Of a DNA stretch of 21,164 nucleotides, positions 10,038-18,355 are shown piece by piece; position 1 is the first letter of the stretch; the number at the start of each line of letters is the position of its first letter. The stretch is from assembly GCA_028571305.1 (NCBI GenBank), contig JAOXNS010299865.1, forward strand, positions 1 through 21,164. The letters run 5' to 3'. This DNA is from Magicicada cassinii. Its lineage: Eukaryota > Arthropoda > Insecta > Hemiptera > Cicadidae. The position numbers were made by a program, and so were the translations under genes. The notes under the pieces were generated by a model, which made no database searches, was not told where the DNA came from, and saw only the letters and a program-made list of their open reading frames with translations.

Positions 10038-11275
10038 CTGTAAAAAGCAAAAAAAACGTGTCAGTGTAAACAATACAAAATGCTGCGTTAAAACCCGTTA
10101 CTTGAAAACTATTTAAGTCGCTGTCAGCAGAGTTACACATGACTGGGAAGAAGAAATTCTTAAGAAGGACGTCTGACTTACAAAGTTAGACCGATACGCG
10201 ATCACTTTGTTTTTCAATAATGTGGGAATCGCGTGCGCGTATACGTACGAGCGTTTGTTGACGGTTCATTGCAAAACAGTTGATGGAATTTTGTGATAAG
10301 TCAAGTAACAGATTAACGAAGAGTTGAATTAACGCTTGTTAAACGTAAAATTGATTATCGTTTCGAAAGTGTGCATAAATTGTTAGCAACGTGCTTGTGC
10401 GATGATGTGTACAACGAATCGTTGGTTTTGCGTTTGAAACTCCTTTTATTAGTGTTTACATTTTTATCTTGTGTGTAGGATATATGAAATGTTTAAATAT
10501 AAAATAATTTAATTACCATAATTAAAATAAATCATTGAAATATCATATAGCCTATATATTTTTACTGTACACTTTGCGTATACATTTTGCAATAATATTT
10601 TGTTTGACGGTGTGTATCGTTGGTGAGAACAGGCGTTATTGTATTGTGTGGGGCAACGAATATATTCGTAAGAAATAAGTCTATCTTAATTTGTAACTTA
10701 ACTGTATTCTATCACGTAGTTGTCAGTGAGAATATCTTAAAAAGGTTTGTGAAATTCGATAAGTATTAAGGCAGAACTGGGTAGGACACATTGCGCGACT
10801 GGGGACGACACGCACGGGCAAAGAAGAGTATAAACTGGAGACGAGGAGACAGACGAGGTCGTTCACCAGCAAGATGTGCAGAGGCTTTCAGAAAGTTTGC
10901 CAACAGCGGTTGGATCAGGAAAGCACATGAGAAAAGATAACTTTTTGACGGAGCACTGTGCAAATTTGGGTTAATATAAAGTCAGTTATTAAGGACCAAT
11001 GTATTTTCGCGGTTTTGACTTCTACTAAACAAAGGCAGAAAGTATGCTCGTGAAACCCACGAATTAAGAATCGATCAAAAATCTTCATAAGAATCGAATA
11101 AGTTCTTAAATAAGACTTAAGAAAGATCGTTTGAGTTTTAGACGAATTTAATTTCGCACCTGCTCAACCGTATAAAATATGTAAAGGGTTTGTGCAGACG
11201 GCTGGTTATCCAATTACAAAACCTGCGGTTTTGAACGTTGTGTACTAAGTTTAAGTAAAGAAAAAAGTAATTTAC
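10038..11275 (-). other. Probable 5' UTR intron (intron 1)
   Basis: The acceptor side (T-rich tract then CAG at 10040-10038) is strong, so an intron certainly ends here. The donor side is inferred from the closest good site I saw, CGTAG|GTAAAT at 11276/11275, giving about 1.24 kb. The true upstream exon could be farther away. The interval holds a LINE fossil at 10778-10940 and the motif TATAGCCTATA at 10546-10556, and otherwise nothing recognisable. Confidence 0.4.
10778..10940 (+). mobile_element. LINE ORF2 C-terminal fragment (fossil)
   Basis: The plus strand reads WVGHIARL in frame 2 (from 10778). After a frameshift it reads KSINWRRGDRRGRSPARC and continues AEAFRKFANSGWIRKAHEKR to a TAA at 938-940 of the 10 kb line. 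The order W-x-GHIAR, then GRxPxRW-like, then GWxRKA is the familiar C-terminal segment of insect non-LTR retrotransposon ORF2 proteins, after the reverse transcriptase. The usual Trp of GRPPxRW is Cys here. Only this short piece remains, so it is a 5'-truncated dead copy. It is antisense to the host gene and probably sits in its first intron. The exact clade is uncertain. Confidence 0.6.
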
Positions 11276-11662
11276 CTACGCGAGAATTACGCGACGTATC
11301 GACTCCCACGCGTCTCGATCGCGAACGCAATCGAGTTTGCCACTTGTCGACTGGCGCGGCGCGGCGGGGTGTTTTCACTTCCACACTTTCCGGTGTAATC
11401 TGACGATGCGTTGCGACTGCGTTTTTGTCTTAACCGCCTGGTCTTGTTTTTATTGTTGTTAAACTGACAAAACTCTTCCCTTTCACTGCTGTTCCAATCA
11501 GTGGTTGCACTGCTCAGCCATGCACGGTTAAATGGAACACACAAAACGATGAAGTTTTTGCATACTACTACTATTATGATTTGTGTAGCATATCCGGAGA
11601 CGTCAGTAGACATCCGTTGCCGTTTTCCGTTGTGATGACGTTAGCGATCTCTTCATGATAGT
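11276..11662 (-). other. Candidate noncoding first exon of the secreted-protein gene
   Basis: A noncoding first exon is required because the ATG lies at a splice acceptor. This stretch ends in a consensus donor (CGTAG|GTAAAT) and is richer in GC and CpG than its surroundings (for example GGCGCGGCGCGGCGGGG near 11351). A TATAAATA lies just upstream on the same strand. A 108-codon open frame crosses it (11613 to 11287), but it has no recognisable domain and runs past the donor poorly, so I treat it as chance. The 5' boundary is a guess. Confidence 0.3.
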
Positions 11663-11703
11663 GACGCGCTTCGTCATAAATGTATAACAGTCTGGAATGT
11701 GTA

Positions 11704-11711
11704 TATTTATA
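11704..11711 (-). promoter_or_regulatory. Possible TATA box
   Basis: The minus strand carries TATAAATA upstream of the candidate first exon. No convincing arthropod initiator (TCAGT or TCATT type) sits exactly 30 bases downstream; the nearest candidates are a TCACT about 50 bases away and a TCATG farther on. The call is weak. Confidence 0.22.
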
Positions 11712-11887
11712 GTAAAACGTTTTAGTGGCGGGTTGTTGATAGAAATAGTCGATGAGTCATTTATCCAGCATTCATCTGTAAGTAATTGCTCATACTTTTT
11801 CCCAGTGGTTATGTTTCAATTGTAACAAATATACAGACAAGATATTTGTAAGGATTTACGAAATTCCAGGCGAGCCGTATTTAAGTG

Positions 11888-12101
11888 GCCGAAATGGGGT
11901 TTGTCAGGCTCTTCAAGATCGTAGAAGAAATGCAGATATACGGCAGGAACTATGAATATAATAGGTAGGATGGCCCAGTATCGGCTAAAATGTTTGGAAC
12001 ATCTTAACCGAACATCTTGACCGCCGTATCCCCAAACAACTTGAATTACAAGCCGAAGGGACGGAGAGGTAGGACGTCCGAAGAAGCGTTGGAGTGGTCT
12101 T
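11888..12101 (+). mobile_element. Second LINE ORF2 C-terminal fragment (fossil)
   Basis: Read across all three plus frames, the order of motifs is AEMGFVR (11888), DRRRNADIRQEL (about 11917-11952), QYRLKCLEHLNR (11976-12011), DRRIPKQLELQAEG (12019-12060) and VGRPKKRWSGL (12069-12101). Insect RTE- or CFDP2-like non-LTR retrotransposons typically end with M+FLR, RRN-IR-EL, YRL+WLEHL-RM, RIPK and GRPKKRW in this order. At least three frame changes and internal stops show it is long dead. It differs in motif detail from the fragment at 10778, so it comes from another LINE family or clade. The superfamily call is good; the clade is tentative. Confidence 0.72.
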
Positions 12102-12314
12102 ATAATCTAATCTGTCCGATTGAGACCGGAACAAACTATTTTTGGTTTAACGCTTGTTGAAGACGATATTTGTGATGTTGTATTTTGTGAACATACGTAT
12201 CTTCGTCACGTATCCAAATTTTGAAATTGACTATCGAGGTATTCGAATTTTCTTTAACCATGCCAGAGTTAGTGGGCCAATTGACACCATAGTGGAATAA
12301 GTACCCTAGTTGAT

Positions 12315-12350
12315 TTCATATTTATTGACCAAAAATCCGTGTTTGATTCA
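12315..12350 (+). mobile_element. Possible LINE reverse transcriptase motif A remnant
   Basis: Twelve codons read FIFIDQKSVFDS. This fits the block A consensus of non-LTR reverse transcriptases (FIDF+KAFDSV), including the catalytic Asp. The surrounding codons are not clearly related, and the motif lies downstream of, not upstream of, the C-terminal fragment at 11888. It would therefore be a separate or rearranged fragment. A chance match is possible. Confidence 0.35.
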
Positions 12351-13043
12351 TTCCGTTTAGATTAATAGGCTATTAAATGAGCCGAGTTATTTGAGAAGAG
12401 ATTAAAATTTGTTCAGTATTGTAGTATTTTATGCTTGTTAAAGTATTCGATAAGAGATTGCATAAACTTGTACACCGAAACAGTGTCAGTCTTGTGAGGA
12501 TCAAAACTCGTGAAAAGGGCCAAATAAACGTTTACAGCGTAATTTTAATTCGTTATGGAACCTGATAGATTAAACTGCAGTTATTCATTTCGCTCCTAGC
12601 CTGGAATATGGCGTTGGTGCTTCGAATACCCCAAGTTTTATAGAGTTTTTAAAATTTATGCCACGTTATTAGCGGTCTAGTCTATAAGCGTTTTTTTTCG
12701 TGCCGACGCGTGCAAATTGTTCACTCCCCAGCTGTGAGGTACGTTCGACCTGTCATCCTTACGAACGTTTTATTTGTTTCTTCTTTTCTACTGAAGACGT
12801 CCTCCGGAGGTGTGGCCGAAAAGTTTAGAACATAACCAGTCGACTACGCCCCAACAGTCCGGAATTAATAATTTCAACCATGTTGACTACGGCTGTCATA
12901 GCCTTCGAAAAAAATAAATTTTTCCTGTTACAATAATTTTTGAGAATTGAGCTTCTCAAGACCACAGTCACGTCTCGTGCAAGTGGAAACAGATTCTTTA
13001 AAACTCGTAAGCGATGTGTGTTGATATCAGGTACACGCTTTTC
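12351..13043. other. Noncoding DNA, no gene seen
   Basis: No coding potential was found. At about 12792-12830 the sequence CTGAAGACGTC followed by a CGAAAAGTT-like stretch loosely resembles the inner part of the right arm of the foldback element at 13.0-13.3 kb. This may be a third, very diverged copy of that repeat. Confidence 0.4.
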
Positions 13044-13278
13044 TCGGACTGCCTCCACTTGATATTTTTCTCTTGACGTTTCGACCCCACGAATCTAAGG
13101 TCGTCCTCAGAATGGCGGTTAAAAGCCCCGTTGAAAGACTTAATAACAATTAAGTATAAGGGGTCTTTGCGAGTCGCGGATGTTAGGTATTTCAACCGCC
13201 ACTCACAGTTTCTGAGGACGTCTCAGATTCTAGGGATCGAAACGACAACAGAAAAATATTACGATGGAGGCAGTCCGA
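13044..13278. mobile_element. Foldback/MITE-like element with long terminal inverted repeats
   Basis: The left arm (13044-13120) and right arm (13194-13278) are imperfect inverted copies of about 80 bases. The outer 14 bases TCGGACTGCCTCCA match perfectly. Blocks follow in the same order in both arms: TATTTTTCT, CGTTTCGA, GAATCT, CGTCCTCAGAA and TGGCGGTT. The roughly 73-base centre contains further inverted pieces (AAAGAC with GTCTTT; CTTAAT with ATTAAG around a 4-base loop), so nearly the whole unit can fold into one long hairpin. I see no clear target site duplication at the ends and no coding sequence. It could be a nonautonomous DNA transposon (MITE or foldback) or two inverted copies of a terminal piece of a larger element. 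Confidence 0.72.
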
Positions 13279-14691
13279 ATAGTTTTACCTGATGGAAACA
13301 AATTGCGCTCAGTAGTCTTGCAGTTCATTTCGGCTATGTTGGTTATACAGTACTGCTTCAAATATTTTCTCGATGGTATCCATCTGTCGGAAAGTAATCG
13401 AACAGGAGAACCGGTTTCGTCACGTTCGTGATTCGATTATTCTAATGTCGGACTAGAGATTAATTGTTCGGAATTATACTGATTTTTCATTCGTACTCGG
13501 GTCGTTGCCAGTTTGGGCGTTACGTCTTAGACACGAATAGTCCAAAACTAGAAGCATTGTCGATGCGTTATTATTGACAGTAAACGAGGGCTTATGTAAG
13601 GTGTGGCTAATGTGCATGCATTCCGTTATACTGCACGTGGCGTAACCGTATTGTGTTGGCACCGTGAACGCGCGCGCCTCGCCGCCAGCTCTCCTTTAAG
13701 CACACTGACGAAACTGCTGGCCTGTTATTGCAATAGAACTTGTTTGCAAAGACACGACAGATACGCAGGTACAGGAAGATCTATAGATGTCGGATGAAAT
13801 TTCTATCAGTGGTTGGTCCAGCTTGACACGTACAGATAATGTAGATTAGACTATGTGTGGCCGTACGTAACCAGTTGCATTATATAGTCCAAGCTGGATA
13901 TATAAATGTTAGTATACCATAATATGAGACGACAATTATACCATAAATACAATATAAGGTAAGAATATCAAGAAAAATATCTTTATGATAAAAATATCAT
14001 TCACATTTATGAAACCTTTTTCAAACCCATGATCACTACTTACGTTGGTACTTGAAAACATTTTACAATGCCTTCTCTATAATCGTAATAAAGTCTTATG
14101 TCAGTCGTTACGCTTTCACGTAAAGTGTCAATAAATCCGACAAAAATGCCCTTTTGTTTTGTTAAATTAGTACAGAATTCAAACATTTCGTTCAGTTTTT
14201 GCACGCCATCGTTTGCTGTTGATGGGCTTGTCGTGATGTGTCAAAGTACTGTTGACTTGTGTAATATAAGAAGGGATTTATTCGTAATTGGCTCGTGTAA
14301 TCATTTTTGCGTGATGTTGCAATAACGTTTTGTCCTTTCGAACGTGATGTTATACTATACGTACAACAGAGTACTGTAGTAATTTTTACGAACATTCAAG
14401 GGCAACTACATTTCGTTGCAATGCTAAAATGTTACTATTTACACATTTATATTCGCGTAAACACGTATGTATCACTGGCGGGTGTTTTTGACCCTTCGAC
14501 AACACGCATACCACCATCAGGTCTCGCGTTTGACAAACACGTTAACTAAACTCCAAGAAATAAAATAACAAAAATAGAACATACAGAAATGTTGTTGTTA
14601 CAAATATTAGAAGAAAGAGTTTTTTCCTTCATAGTTAACATAATTTTGAAAAGCGTCGTTTTAATATTCAGAGATGACGCCCGTCTTGTAT

Positions 14692-14718
14692 TGTGTGTGT
14701 GTGTGTGCGCGCGCGCGC
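14692..14718. repeat. (TG)n-(CG)n alternating purine-pyrimidine tract
   Basis: Twenty-seven bases alternate strictly between purine and pyrimidine, TG repeats passing into CG repeats, followed after CC by another GTGTGTG. Such tracts are the classic type able to adopt Z-DNA. Confidence 0.92.
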
Positions 14719-15488
14719 CCGTGTGTGTTTATATCAGGTGTACGATTTAAAACGTTACTTTTATATGTTCGTGCCGCATAGACGCCAATAATCATCGTCA
14801 AAAACGACTGTAGAATAAGCGGTAAGCTATTTTGTTACCCTGTAGCTTGTTTGTTTGGTAAACGTTAGAATTTCAAAAGAACTTATTACAATTTTTTTTC
14901 CAGACCTTTCGAGCAGTTTACGAATTGCTCTACAGACAGGTTCGGTGTAAAATTAATTTTTGTATCGGTATTTTAAAGAGTTTCAGAAAATATTTAAAAT
15001 GTTATTCTTTGTTTCTTACGTTTCATCGTAAATACGATAGTTTGTTTCTCGATGTCGTGCAGTTGTGGTTAGTCATTGTATAGCCTATAATAATTTTCTT
15101 TGGTCAGTAATTCCGAACCCGTCGGGCAGCTGTTCGGTGTTTTGTTGGAAGGAACGAAAGAGACGGCACAGTAATTCAGTGTAATATTGTGTGTAGGAAG
15201 AGAGGGGGGATTACAAAACGATTGGACGGAAAAAGGTTCATTAGGTTCGTGACTGGGTCGGGCGGAGAGCGCTCCAGTTCTGTCCCAGACTGCACTTGTT
15301 GCTTGCTCTCTGTCCCATTATCTTGGCTTGTTTATTATTGTTTACACGCAACAACACATTGTTCGGACGGTTGCGTAACAATTGACCGGCTTGTTTTACT
15401 GTTTGTAAATCAGCTCCGTATCTCCTAGCAAGAAAATTTGGGCACTCGAAACTAAACAGGTTCTTTAAAAATAATCTACGTTCGTTGT

Positions 15489-15552
15489 ATATGATCATAT
15501 GCGCTTATGTATACGATCGTTTGAGCTTGATTGATCGTATGTACGATCGTTT
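15489..15552. repeat. Palindrome-rich GATC/ACGATCGT stretch
   Basis: A perfect 12-base palindrome ATATGATCATAT (15489-15500) is followed by two copies of TACGATCGTTT (15512-15522 and 15542-15552), 30 bases apart, each containing the palindrome ACGATCGT. A further GATCGTA lies between them. No known element was recognised. Confidence 0.6.
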
Positions 15553-15670
15553 CAATCATTCGGCAGGTTAAGACCCGTTGTTTACAGAACACAGATAAAA
15601 TCAGACCAGACTACTAGACTAGCGCGCACCCTTGTTGGTAATAATCGTAGGTTTCGCAGATTCGATGTGT

Positions 15671-15755
15671 GCTGTTGTTTCGGGTTGAGCCTCGTTACAA
15701 CATAACCCGTTAGGTTATGTTTGTTCTTCCCGAAGGGGGTTTTCTGACATATTGG
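15671..15755 (-). repeat. Unidentified dispersed repeat, copy 1 (minus orientation)
   Basis: Read on the minus strand, this copy shares ordered blocks with 16333-16404 on the plus strand: CAGAAAACCCCCTTCGGGAA, GAACAAACATAAC and GGCTCAACCCGAAACAACAGC. A stretch of about 22 bases between the second and third blocks is longer here than in copy 2. Both copies keep a PFG-x-N-x-HNL reading in the matching frame, which hints at former coding sequence. The family is unknown. Confidence 0.6.
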
Positions 15756-15804
15756 CACATTTCTGCCATTCCCAGGTTGTTGAGTCTTCCTTGACGTCCT
15801 AGAA

Positions 15805-15961
15805 CAGGTGTCGGCAAAGTACGACCCACAAGCCAAATGGGGCCGCAAGTTAATAACTTTTGTGGTTTTAACTTGTCTGAATCAGTCTATCACGATTAAT
15901 TTAAAGAACAAAGCCAACCAGTAGTCTCTGAATCCTCCTTCAACAATCAATCCTTTGCCGA
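15805..15961 (+). mobile_element. hAT-like terminal sequence, possible short nonautonomous copy
   Basis: CAGGTGTCGGCAAAGTACGA, followed by CCCACAAGCCAAATGGGGCC, resembles the widespread hAT (Charlie-type) terminus CAGGGGTCGGCAAACTACGG with its CCC-GGGCCA extension. A perfect 9-base inverted match, CTTTGCCGA, lies at 15953-15961. The expected outer bases (CACCTG) and an 8-base target duplication of TCCTAGAA are not seen there. The left terminus is plausible; the right end is uncertain. It lies inside the interval between the two inverted unidentified repeats. Confidence 0.42.
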
Positions 15962-16332
15962 TTTCAAAATTGTCAGTGCCATTATATTAATTTCCTTTTT
16001 ATTAGTATAACATTGGCAGTATATTTTAGATATTTCTGTTTTAAAGCAAACAAACTGGATGACTAATTTGCTTTTCAGGTTACAACCGCTTTTCTCTGCG
16101 GTTGACATTTTCGTGTCCACAAAAACAAAAATTGAAATACGGACACGCTAATTCGTCGACATACACTGTTCGTATCACCGCCGCCTTGCCTTAATTCGTT
16201 AATAAAGGGTTTGGTAAAATCTAGGAACAGATTGATTTCTATTTTTCCTCTTGCCCACCAAGCTTAAAAGTACGTAACTTAATATGTGCTTTACTGACAA
16301 TGTTTGCGTTGTTCTAACGAGTCCATTCTACG
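15962..16332. other. Noncoding spacer between inverted repeats
   Basis: The only structure seen is a perfect 7-base-pair hairpin, CAACCGC (16083) with GCGGTTG (16098) and an 8-base loop. Confidence 0.4.
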
Positions 16333-16404
16333 TTGAATACGTTCAGACACCCCTTCGGGGAGAACAGACACAACTTAAACCTGGGACTCAACCCGACCAA
16401 CAGC
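16333..16404 (+). repeat. Unidentified dispersed repeat, copy 2 (plus orientation)
   Basis: This is the partner of 15671-15755 in the opposite orientation. Ordered blocks are CAGACACCCCTTCGGGGAGA, GAACAGACACAAC and GGACTCAACCCGACCAACAGC. It lacks part of the middle segment present in copy 1. The shared outer edge is near the CAACAGC block. The family is unknown. Confidence 0.6.
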
Positions 16405-17931
16405 CCAATGTATATTTTCGTCTCGTCAGAATAAAACTCAGTTCTACGGTCGCCTAAGGAATAAGGCGCCGAATTACAGATTTAACAAAATGTCTATATA
16501 TACGCCTAAATAGGCTAATGTTTGTCGCCTAAGCACGTGTGACGTTTGATCGCATGTTCATTTTCATCACAATTCGTATTTACGTTCAAGAATTATACGT
16601 GCAGTAACGACCGTGTAAAGAAGATGCGCTCGGTCGCTCGACTCACACAAGAGTCGTGTCTTCACGTAATCGTATGGCTTGTTATTCTGAAAAAGGTGAC
16701 ACCTTTGTAATGGGAAAATTGGTCACGGACGCGATAGTATACCGTTTGTTTCTTTGTGCAGCCGTGTCGAGTGTATTATTCTGCACGATGTATGCGTTTG
16801 TCGTTATAGTGCACTATCGTCTCGTATGGAATTTTAATAACATTTGTGATATTTGACAAAAAGTGATCTTGTTTATATTGTTTACACACGCGTTTGATGC
16901 TTGCCCCCCTCCCACGCATAGGCTTTCCCGCGTTGTTACCCCTATTCTAGTTGACGGTTGTGTCCCGGGAAAGATCGACTTTGTTTCGAACAATCCCACG
17001 AACTTTTTTGTTGTTGTTCGGTATCATCTTCAAGAGGTTCCGATGATTTTGCAGTAGAAACGGCCTTTCTCCGCAAGCGGGCAACAATCCGACAAAAGCA
17101 AAACACGCGTATTCATGGATCAGCGTGATAACGAGTGCTGAGAACGCTGTTTTAAAACATTAGTCACAAATTTCGCTTACTGAGATCGTAAAATGATTAC
17201 AAGTGATAAAACTATTTAAACTCGGTTTAGTTGTTTTTAATTCGCAGCTGTTTTTAGCCTGTAAGGAAGAGTGAAGAAAGACAGGGGCGGTACAAACATA
17301 AATAGATGTGGGGGTGGAGGGGCGGAAGGAAGAGAAATAGCATTAACGTAATGACTTCACTACCACTCTCATCTCTTAACATATCTTCGTACACCGATAA
17401 TAGTCAACAACCTACGTTAATCCTAAATTTCGAGGCGAAGCTTGTCCCAACAATTGAGTTTATTGCTGGAAGCGATTAGGCTGGGTTGCGGTATTACGTA
17501 ATATGTGAACAGCATGCAGAGAATGTGTGGAAGTAGTATGAACGTGTGAAATTCGGGATGGGAACTGCACGGTATTGAGAAACTAATTGTACAGTAAAAC
17601 ACTCTGCGCTTGTTTGCAGTTTAGACAGATATTTTAAGAAACAAACAACTGTCTTGCTCCACTCGTAATAAAGCAAATAAATCGGAACGTAACGTAAAAA
17701 GCGACTGAGTTTGTGCAGCAAGAGGAGAAGGGAAGGAGAAGTAGATAAACAGTGAAATACCACTAAACCTAGATTACGCTGATGCAGTTGTGCGGATTAG
17801 ACTGTATTTTCTTTTCAATTATCCTGTAAATCCCAATAACAAGTTCTTTTTTACATATTTTGACCGACGTTATGATTAGCCTAAGTTAAGGCTGAAATGG
17901 ACTATTAACAGTGAATATATTTATAAACTGA
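16405..17931. other. Noncoding intergenic DNA, no gene seen
   Basis: No coding exon was found. CGCCTAA occurs three times within about 80 bases (near 16452, 16503 and 16528). A G-rich stretch at about 17308-17330 (GGGGGTGGAGGGGCGG) could form a weak two-tier quadruplex. Confidence 0.45.
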
Positions 17932-18130
17932 TACATTATTGATCGATTGGCCGAAATTAATGAATTGATCGATCATCAATCAGTTACTTATCTTATTGCT
18001 GAACTCATAATTAATGATCAATTAATAAGTCATTAGGTTAATCATTAATGCACTATTAATGAGTCATTTATTACTAATTAAAACGAAACGATATTGTTTA
18101 ATGATTAATTAAATAATTAATTAGTTAATG
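17932..18130. repeat. TAAT/ATTA-rich island
   Basis: About 200 bases are packed with ATTA and TAAT cores, many in the forms ATTAATGA, TTAATGATTAA and GATCAATTAATAA, together with GATCGAT words. There is no clean period, so it is cryptically simple DNA and not a tandem repeat. ATTA is the core site of homeodomain proteins, so it could act as a regulatory island, but low-complexity AT DNA gives the same look. Confidence 0.55.
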
Positions 18131-18256
18131 GATAATTACATGCATTCTTATGTTGAATACGTACCAGCGATTCGAGGGAGTTTTTTTTAGATAAACGTAA
18201 TTATTCAAAACAAGCATCGTAGCGTCATAACAATAATGTTATTGCAACGTTGCAAA

Positions 18257-18355
18257 TTCAAGCGTCACATGCATGAATTTAGCACTCGGATGGATGACCG
18301 CTTACCGGATGGTGGCCGGGGGGACTCTGTGTACCCGTAAGGACAGGTAGATGAT
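18257..18355 (+). mobile_element. 5S-rRNA-like SINE remnant
   Basis: TCAAGCGTC, then TTTAGCACTCGGATGGATGA followed by CCGCTT, matches in order the internal part of 5S rRNA (AAGC-CGTC and TTAGTACTTGGATGGGTGACCGC), which includes the box C promoter element. The following GGCCGGGGGGACTCTGTGTA and CCCGTAAGGA resembles the body of insect SINEs with a 5S-derived head. The 5' part of 5S is not recognisable, so it is not an intact 5S gene. A remnant of a 5S-headed SINE (SINE3 type) is the best reading. Confidence 0.45.

Larger units (their letters stand above)
13279..15670. other. Noncoding intergenic DNA, no gene seen
   Basis: Open frames here are short, overlap on opposite strands and show no domain. 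Structure noted: a perfect 9-base inverted pair TCCAGCTTG (13817) and CAAGCTGGA (13890) around a 64-base loop, and TATAGCCTATA at 15079-15089. A GT/GC tract and a palindrome-rich stretch are listed separately. Confidence 0.5.

Noticed and set aside
11287-11613. Minus-strand open frame of 108 codons
   Set aside because: No domain, signal peptide or sensible composition; it overlaps the CpG-rich candidate UTR, where long open frames arise by chance.
12990-13195. Minus-strand frames across the foldback element as a gene
   Set aside because: They are explained by the inverted repeat arms and have no recognised domain.
13817-13898. 9-base inverted pair TCCAGCTTG/CAAGCTGGA as a small MITE
   Set aside because: Arms are short and I see no target site duplication or further pairing.
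15189-15498. Overlapping frames of about 80 codons on both strands
   Set aside because: Mutually overlapping, Cys-rich and without family features; consistent with chance.
16083-16104. Stem-loop CAACCGC/GCGGTTG
   Set aside because: A 7-base-pair hairpin is too short to call an RNA gene, and bacterial-type terminators do not apply here.
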